This document shows positions 32,382 to 37,067 of a DNA stretch of 37,067 bases, piece after piece; position 1 is the first letter of the stretch; each line of letters begins with the position of its first letter. This DNA is from Frankiaceae bacterium (lineage in GTDB: Bacteria; Actinomycetota; Actinomycetes; JADGOV01). The stretch covers positions 1 through 37,067 of the forward strand of contig JADGOV010000019.1 in the NCBI GenBank assembly GCA_017882785.1, read 5' to 3'. A program made the position numbers and the translations under genes. Under the pieces are notes generated by a model. It saw only the letters and a program-made list of their open reading frames with translations, searched no databases and had not been told where the DNA came from.

Positions 32382-33856
32382 TGACCGAGATGCCCGCACC
32401 CGAGGGCGGCCCGGGCGTGCGGCCGGAGGCCGTGCCCGGCCAGGAGTCGCATGACGTCGACGTACCGGCCGGGCTCCGCGACTTCATGGCGCAGGGCTGG
32501 GCGCCGCCGCTGGCTGTCGTCGTCGAGCAGGCGCCGTGGGCGCCGTACGCGGCCAAACGGCGAGCCGCCCTGGCGGCCCGCTTTCCCACTGAGGCACTGG
32601 TGATACCCAGCGGCACCTTGAAGGTACGGGCGAACGACACCGACTACCGCTTCCGGCCCGGCAGCGACTTCTTCTGGCTGACCGGGGAACCGGGCGAGGA
32701 CGCCGTCCTGGTCATCCGGCCCGCTGACGACGGAGCCTCCGCAGGCGACGCCCCCGCGACGCTCTACGTGCACCCGCGCTCGGACCGCTCGACGGCGGCC
32801 TTCTTCACCGACCGGCGTTACGGGGAGCTGTGGGTCGGCCCGCGACGCGGTCTGGACGAGGTCGCGGCGGTGTCCGGCCTCGAGACCGCACCGCTGGCCG
32901 AGTTACCTGCTGCCCTCGCTCAGCTGGGCCGTACCCGCGTGCTCCGCGGCTATGACGCCGGGGTGGACGCCGGGGTGGACGCCACCCGGGACGCGGACGA
33001 CGAGCTGGCCGTGGTGCTGTCCGAGCTGCGCCTGATCAAGGATGACCACGAGATCGCCCAGCTCAGCGCGGCGATCGCCGCGACCGTACTCGGGTTCGAG
33101 GACGTCATCCGCGAGCTGCCGCGCGCCATCCGGACCTCGGAGCGCTGGATCGAGGGCACCTTCGACCGTCGCGCCCGGCTGGCGGGCAACGACGTCGGCT
33201 ACGGATCGATCTGCGCCTGCGGCCCGCACGCCACCACATTGCACTGGGTGCACAACGACGGCGTGGTCCGCCCCGGTGAACTGATGTTGCTCGACATGGG
33301 CGTCGAGTCCCGGGAGCTCTACACCGCCGACGTGACCCGGACCTTGCCGATCAATGGTCGGTGGACCGAGCCCCAGCGCCGGGTCTACGACGTCGTCCAC
33401 CGCGCCCAGCGAGCTGCCGTCGAGGCCGTACGCCCAGGAGTGGACTTCCTCGAGCCGCACCGGGTGGCCATGCGCGTCATCGCGGCCACGCTCGAAGAGT
33501 GGGGAATCCTGCCGGTGTCCGCCGAGGAGTCGCTTCAGAAGGACTCAGGTCTGCACCAGCGGTACACCCTGCACGGCACATCCCACATGCTGGGTCTGGA
33601 CGTGCACGACTGCGCGTCGGCGCGCAGCGAGACCTACCGCGACGGCACGCTGGCCCCCGGGATGGTGCTGACCGTGGAGCCGGGGCTGTACTTCCAGCCC
33701 GACGACCTCACCGTGCCGGCAGAGCTGCGCGGCATCGGCGTGCGCATCGAGGACGACGTCCTCGTCACCGACACGGGCCGCCGCAACCTGTCCGAGGCCC
33801 TGCCCCGGGATCCCGACGAGGTCGAACGCTGGATGGCCGCCCTGCTGCCGGGCTGA
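32381..33856 (+). CDS. Xaa-Pro aminopeptidase (M24B, PepP-like)
   Basis: Dimetal aminopeptidase that removes the residue before proline (491 residues from ATG 32381). The N-terminal creatinase-like domain (about 55-200) includes DTDYRFRPGSDFFWLTGEPG. The catalytic pita-bread domain shows LHWVHNDGVV, LLDMGVESRELYTADVTRTL (two metal-site Asp residues), HGTSHMLGLDVHD (His), LTVEPGLYF (Glu) and GIGVRIEDDVLVT (Glu). The first 45 residues are a non-conserved acidic leader. A 12-base in-frame duplication at 32954-32977 repeats DAGV. Probably cytoplasmic peptide turnover. The intergenic region after it holds repeat pair B. Confidence 0.94.
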   Translation: MTEMPAPEGGPGVRPEAVPGQESHDVDVPAGLRDFMAQGWAPPLAVVVEQAPWAPYAAKRRAALAARFPTEALVIPSGTLKVRANDTDYRFRPGSDFFWLTGEPGEDAVLVIRPADDGASAGDAPATLYVHPRSDRSTAAFFTDRRYGELWVGPRRGLDEVAAVSGLETAPLAELPAALAQLGRTRVLRGYDAGVDAGVDATRDADDELAVVLSELRLIKDDHEIAQLSAAIAATVLGFEDVIRELPRAIRTSERWIEGTFDRRARLAGNDVGYGSICACGPHATTLHWVHNDGVVRPGELMLLDMGVESRELYTADVTRTLPINGRWTEPQRRVYDVVHRAQRAAVEAVRPGVDFLEPHRVAMRVIAATLEEWGILPVSAEESLQKDSGLHQRYTLHGTSHMLGLDVHDCASARSETYRDGTLAPGMVLTVEPGLYFQPDDLTVPAELRGIGVRIEDDVLVTDTGRRNLSEALPRDPDEVERWMAALLPG

Positions 33857-33907
33857 GTGTTCCTCCTGGCCCTGCTGTCAGCGTGGTTGTGGGCTTTCGC
33901 GCGCAAT

Positions 33908-34004
33908 TGCGCCGATCATGCTCAATCGGACCCTCGGAGCAACCGCGGGACGTACGTCCGAGCATGATCGGCGCAGGCAACGTACCTTCGAGCATGATCG
34001 GCGA
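33908..34004. repeat. Intergenic repeat cluster B (inverted pair plus a tandem copy)
   Basis: Three copies of the core: TGCGCCGATCATGCTC (33908-33923, inverted), GAGCATGATCGGCGCA (33960-33975) and GAGCATGATCGGCGA (33990-34004). The last two sit in a 30-base tandem repeat in which the preceding GTAC-containing flank is also copied (33951-33980 and 33981-34004). The first and second form perfect 16-base inverted arms with a 36-base loop. Located between the aminopeptidase stop and the DUF1275 gene. Confidence 0.88.
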
Positions 34005-34067
34005 GTGCCCCCGCAAGGACGAGCGGAGAGCAGCACGAGCCGAACGCCAAGGGCATGAGGAGGGGCC

Positions 34068-34829
34068 ATGGGCGGGTCCGAAGCAGCGGCCCCGGTGGGC
34101 TCGGACGGCTTGGGACAGCCGGTTGGGGAGCAACGTGCCGCCAGGCTACGGTCACTCTCGCTGCTCGTGCTGACCATGGGCTCAGGGGCCACCGACGCTT
34201 TGGCCTTTCTCGGCCTGGGTGGCGTCTTCACGGCGAACATGACCGGCAACCTGGTGCTCGTCGGGCTTGTCGGCCGCACCGACTATCCCGGAGCCGCCTT
34301 CCGGGCCGTTGTCGCGTGTATCGGATTCGGGGCCGCGGTTCGAGTGTCCGTCATGATCACTCGCCGTTTCCAGATCGTCCGACGCACGCCGGGGACTGCC
34401 TTGCTGGGGATGTCACTGGGGCTCCAGGCGGCGTTCCTCGGGTGCTGGTTGCTGGTGGCCGCGGAACCGTCGTCCAGTCAGACGATCAGTCTGGTCGTGC
34501 TCAGTTCAGCCGCCATGGGAGTCCAGACGGCGGCGGTGAGGTCAATGACCGAAACGTTCGGCATCACCACGACGTTCGTCACCGGTACCATGACTTCGCT
34601 CATGGCCGACGGCTTCCCGTGGAGGGCGCCGGGTTCGGCACGTCGCGGCGCGGCCGTCCGGCTGGCAACGGTCCTCGCGCTCCCCTTGGGTGCCCTGACC
34701 GGCGCGCTCGTCCTGGAACACGCGCGTCTCGCGACCGCCTGCCTCGCGCCGGCCGCGGTGCTCACCGCCGTCGTGCTGAACCGGGTGGCGGACCGCCACG
34801 CGACACCGCCGGCCGTCGTCACCGGCTGA
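34068..34829 (+). CDS. DUF1275 (YoaK-like) membrane protein
   Basis: Membrane protein of 253 residues with about six hydrophobic segments. Family motifs include MGSGATDALAFLGLGGVFTA with NMTGNLVLVGL just after it, and the later MGVQTAAVRSM and TTFVTGTMTSLM. A strong GAGGAGG sequence precedes ATG 34068. Function unknown; members are common single genes. It is convergent with hisF and follows repeat cluster B. The first 27 residues are a polar cytoplasmic head. Confidence 0.9.
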   Translation: MGGSEAAAPVGSDGLGQPVGEQRAARLRSLSLLVLTMGSGATDALAFLGLGGVFTANMTGNLVLVGLVGRTDYPGAAFRAVVACIGFGAAVRVSVMITRRFQIVRRTPGTALLGMSLGLQAAFLGCWLLVAAEPSSSQTISLVVLSSAAMGVQTAAVRSMTETFGITTTFVTGTMTSLMADGFPWRAPGSARRGAAVRLATVLALPLGALTGALVLEHARLATACLAPAAVLTAVVLNRVADRHATPPAVVTG

Positions 34830-34860
34830 GAACGAGTGCACGGTCGGGCCCGGGCGGTCG

Positions 34861-35622
34861 TCAGCGCACAGGGTGCCCGCCGGCGGCCAGCTCGTGCTTC
34901 ACCTGCCCGATGCGCAGCAGGCCGAAGTGGAAGACGCTGGCCGCGAGAACGGCATCCGCCCCGGCGTCGACGGCCGGGGCGAAATCGGTGAGGGCACCGG
35001 CGCCGCCGCTGGCGATGAGCGGCACCGCGACCGCGGCGCGTACCGCCCGCACCATCTCCAGGTCGTAGCCGGCGCGCGTGCCGTCCGCGTCGATCGAGTT
35101 GAGCAGGATCTCACCGGCGCCGTACTCCGCCCCCCGGCGGGCCCACTCCACCGCGTCGATGCCGGTACCGCGTCGCCCGCCGTGGGTCGTCACCTCGAAG
35201 CCGCTCGAGGTACCGACAGCTCGTCGGGCGTCGACCGAGAGCACGACGCACTGCGACCCGAAGCGCTGCGCGGCCTCCTGGAGCAACTCGGGCCGGGCAA
35301 CGGCCGCCGTATTGAGGCTGACCTTGTCGGCTCCGGCGCGTAGCAGCCGATCCACGTCGTCCGGGCTGCGCACCCCGCCGCCGACGGTCAGCGGAATGAA
35401 GACCTGCTCGGCGGTCCGGCGCACCACGTCGTAGGTGGTCTCCCGCTCGCTCGAGGACGCGGTCACGTCGAGGAACACCAGCTCGTCGGCTCCTTCGGCG
35501 TCGTACAGCCGGGCCATCTCGACCGGGTCGCCGGCGTCGCGCAGCGCGGAGAAGTTGACCCCCTTGACGACGCGACCCGCGTCGACGTCAAGGCAGGGGA
35601 TGACCCGCACAGCGACGGTCAT
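34861..35622 (-). CDS. hisF: Imidazole glycerol phosphate synthase, cyclase subunit
   Basis: Cytoplasmic TIM-barrel enzyme that, with the glutaminase HisH, closes the imidazole ring to give imidazole glycerol phosphate and AICAR in histidine synthesis. The 253 residues are of normal length. The catalytic acids lie in [14 protein letters not shown] (Asp12) and VVLSVDARR; phosphate-binding loops are visible as [19 protein letters not shown] and IASGGAGAL. The ATG overlaps the ridA stop as ATGA. It is the last gene of the hisA-ridA-hisF unit seen here; hisH is not between hisA and hisF and could lie upstream, outside the window. Confidence 0.97.
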   Translation of the reverse strand: MTVAVRVIPCLDVDAGRVVKGVNFSALRDAGDPVEMARLYDAEGADELVFLDVTASSSERETTYDVVRRTAEQVFIPLTVGGGVRSPDDVDRLLRAGADKVSLNTAAVARPELLQEAAQRFGSQCVVLSVDARRAVGTSSGFEVTTHGGRRGTGIDAVEWARRGAEYGAGEILLNSIDADGTRAGYDLEMVRAVRAAVAVPLIASGGAGALTDFAPAVDAGADAVLAASVFHFGLLRIGQVKHELAAGGHPVR

Positions 35623-36008
35623 GCCCGCGCCGCGACATACGCACTGGCTTCGATCTCGACGAGCATCAGCGGGTCGAGCAGTCTGGCGACCTCGACCATG
35701 GCGGTCGCCGGCCTGATCTCGGCGAAAACCTCACGATGGGCGCGCGCCACGTCCGGCCAGCGGTCGATGTCGGTGACGTACATGCGGGTACGAACCACGT
35801 CGGCCATATCCGCGCCGGCGGCCTGCAGCGCGGCGGCGATGTTCGACAGCGCCTGGACGGCCTGCGCATAGGCATCGCCCGGGTGCGCGAGCAGCCCGTC
35901 GCGGGTAGATGTCGTGCCGGACACCTCCACCCAGGGCCCGGCCACGACGGCTCGGCTGTAGCCGACGACGTCCTCCCAGGGTGCCGTCGAGCCGATGCGC
36001 CACGTCAC
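35619..36008 (-). CDS. RidA-family protein (YjgF/YER057c/UK114)
   Basis: Small protein (129 residues) of the RidA superfamily, whose best-known members hydrolyse reactive enamines and imines formed by PLP enzymes. The chorismate-mutase-like fold is recognisable: [53 protein letters not shown], and [11 protein letters not shown]. In place of the canonical RidA arginine motif it has RTRMYVTD; the Arg is present. It lies between hisA and hisF with four-base overlaps on both sides (GTGA and ATGA), so it is made together with them. A role in clearing a by-product of the pathway is plausible but unproven. Confidence 0.92.
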   Translation of the reverse strand: MTWRIGSTAPWEDVVGYSRAVVAGPWVEVSGTTSTRDGLLAHPGDAYAQAVQALSNIAAALQAAGADMADVVRTRMYVTDIDRWPDVARAHREVFAEIRPATAMVEVARLLDPLMLVEIEASAYVAARA

Positions 36009-36751
36009 GGTCTGCCCGTCCCGACGTCAGCGCTGTCCCGCCGCAGCGCCGTCAGGGCCTCCGGGAGCGTGAACGCGCCGGCGTAGAGTGCCTTGCCGAC
36101 GATCGCCCCCTCCACGCCGGGAACCGTAGCGATCACCTGCAGGTCACTCAAGCTGGACACTCCCCCGCTGGCCACGACCGGCTTTGCCGTGGCCGCGGTG
36201 ACGCTGCGCAGCAGGTCGAGGTTCGGCCCGCTCAGCGTGCCGTCCCGGCGTACGTCCGTCACGACGTAGCGCGCGCAGCCATCGGCGTCCAGTCGGGACA
36301 GCACCTCGAAAAGCTCGCCCCCCTCGCGGGTCCAGCCCCGGGCGGCGAGCGTGGTGCCGCGCACGTCGAGGCCCACGGCGATGCGGTCCCCCACCCGGGC
36401 GATCGCTCGGCGGACCCAGTCCGGATCCTCCAGGGCGGCGGTACCGACATTGACCCGGGCGGCCCCGGTTGCCAGCGCGGCATCGAGGCCGGCGTCCTCG
36501 CGAATGCCGCCGGAGATCTCGACGGCAATATCCAGCCGACGCACCACGTCGGCGAGCAGATCGCGATTGCTGCCGCGACCGAAGGCGGCGTCGAGATCGA
36601 CGAGGTGCACCCACTGCGCCCCGTCCGTCTGCCACCGGAGGGCAGCTTCGACCGGGTCGCCGTACTCCGTCTCACTGCCCGCCACGCCCTGCACGAGTCG
36701 AACCGCGCAGCCGTTGGCGACGTCGACCGCAGGCAGAAGCGTGAGGGTCAC
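36005..36751 (-). CDS. hisA: ProFAR isomerase (possibly bifunctional PriA)
   Basis: TIM-barrel isomerase converting ProFAR to PRFAR in histidine synthesis. In many actinobacteria the same protein (PriA) also isomerises phosphoribosyl anthranilate for tryptophan. The 248 residues start at GTG 36751 with GGAAGAG 8 bases upstream; the frame runs on to the window edge but lacks family resemblance. Visible are [18 protein letters not shown] (catalytic Asp10), [39 protein letters not shown] (second Asp), [16 protein letters not shown] and [10 protein letters not shown]. The [12 protein letters not shown] loop resembles the PriA-type DIxKDGTLxGPN motif. trpF is not in the window to settle the dual role. 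Confidence 0.95.
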   Translation of the reverse strand: MTLTLLPAVDVANGCAVRLVQGVAGSETEYGDPVEAALRWQTDGAQWVHLVDLDAAFGRGSNRDLLADVVRRLDIAVEISGGIREDAGLDAALATGAARVNVGTAALEDPDWVRRAIARVGDRIAVGLDVRGTTLAARGWTREGGELFEVLSRLDADGCARYVVTDVRRDGTLSGPNLDLLRSVTAATAKPVVASGGVSSLSDLQVIATVPGVEGAIVGKALYAGAFTLPEALTALRRDSADVGTGRP

Positions 36752-36897
36752 TCCTGACACTCTTCCAGACGGGGCGGCTGCCGAGGTCGGGCGATCCGGG
36801 GTCGGGACTCGGCCGCAAGAGATCTTCACGGGTTTGGCAACGGAAGTTGACAACTGCCGATTTGGCAAGCTGGCTATCCATTTCACTGCCAGGACCG

Positions 36898-36910
36898 TAG
36901 GCTCGCTTCG
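36898..36910 (+). promoter_or_regulatory. Predicted leaderless promoter -10 box for the transposase
   Basis: TAGGCT at 36898-36903 followed by six bases (CGCTTC) and GTG at 36910. The arrangement equals that of the K+ module, the dehydrogenase pair and the aminopeptidase. No -35 hexamer at the usual distance is convincing; a TTGACA at 36847-36852 is too far upstream. Confidence 0.6.
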
Positions 36911-37067
36911 TGCCATCTCGTGGCCTGCACTACCCGGGGTCGTATGCCGAACTGCGGGCGTGGTTTCTGGACGACGAGGCGTGCATGGACTACCTGGACT
37001 GGCTGCGCTGGCCTTCCGGTCCGGTCTGCCCCGCGTGCGGTCGCACGGCGTCGGCGGCCGTCGCATC
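36910..37067 (+). mobile_element. IS1595-type transposase, N-terminal fragment (cut by window end)
   Basis: From GTG 36910 the frame stays open to the end and reads like the N-terminal zinc-ribbon domain of IS1595-family (ISXO2-like) transposases: [20 protein letters not shown], then [20 protein letters not shown]. Family hallmarks are the initial YP-x-S, the Glu-Ala-Cys with a following tyrosine, RWP-x-G and CPxCG. Only 52 codons are visible, so neither the DDE catalytic domain nor the element ends can be checked. The region just before it (36831-36869) repeats TTTGGCAA twice and has a small palindrome AGTTGACAACT at 36845-36855, which might belong to the left end of the element. Confidence 0.75.

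Noticed and set aside
36847-36852. Perfect TTGACA -35 hexamer
   Set aside because: No -10 box lies 16 to 18 bases downstream; the TAGGCT at 36898 is 45 bases away. It may instead belong to the small palindrome at 36845-36855.
1-37067. CRISPR arrays, rRNA or tRNA genes, prophage and toxin-antitoxin or defence islands
   Set aside because: No regularly spaced repeats, cloverleaf sequences or recognisable phage or defence proteins were seen. The repeat copies at 33908-34004 are too few and too close to be a CRISPR array.

Overview
The window is very GC-rich DNA with dense, often overlapping genes and many GTG starts. Its backbone is the conserved actinobacterial block around the principal sigma factor (RNA methyltransferase, K+ transporter, two TrkA proteins, OB-fold protein, DUF3710, dut, DUF3093, DUF4193, sigA, suhB), which from memory runs as Rv2689c to Rv2703 in Mycobacterium tuberculosis. 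SepH, DUF4193, DUF3093 and DUF1918 are also actinobacterial families. I infer a free-living actinomycete, perhaps near Geodermatophilales or Frankiales; the genus cannot be read from this sequence.

Layout. 1-3548: end of a sugar (probably xylose) ABC permease, a ROK regulator and xylose isomerase. 3561-4387: two small genes, one perhaps hemerythrin-like. 4438-9192: a K+ module, with an rRNA methyltransferase and a KimA-type transporter on the minus strand diverging from two TrkA/RCK genes. 9220-14415: OB-fold, DUF3710, dUTPase, thioesterase, DUF885 peptidase-like, DUF3093, DUF4235 and DUF4193. 14614-16852: paired acyl-CoA dehydrogenases. 16864-18209: unknown protein, DUF1918 and DoxX-like protein. 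18604-20593: SepH and a phosphoribosyltransferase. 20613-23237: DUF72, a small zinc-binding protein and an AI-2E family membrane protein. 23767-25110: sigA. 25305-28419: minus-strand run of ABC ATPase, AlkB-like oxygenase, histidine phosphatase and SuhB. 28584-29635: two conserved unknowns. 29665-32285: formimidoylglutamate deiminase and an M20 amidohydrolase (histidine degradation). 32381-33856: Xaa-Pro aminopeptidase. 34068-34829: DUF1275 membrane protein. 34861-36751: hisA-ridA-hisF. 36910-end: start of an IS1595-type transposase, cut by the window edge.

The main non-gene signals are (i) a short repeat, core GAGCATGATCGGCGCA, seen seven times and only in three intergenic regions, mostly as inverted pairs; (ii) a recurring TANNNT-N6-start-codon arrangement that predicts leaderless transcripts, including a mirror-image divergent pair controlling the K+ module; (iii) a possible leaderless upstream reading frame whose stop overlaps the sigA start; and (iv) a strong two-way terminator hairpin at 21835-21872.

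No CRISPR array, rRNA, tRNA, prophage or obvious defence island is visible. Most genes are housekeeping or common metabolic genes; the novelty is in regulation and small repeats. Family names, residue roles and synteny statements come from memory of the families, not from searches.
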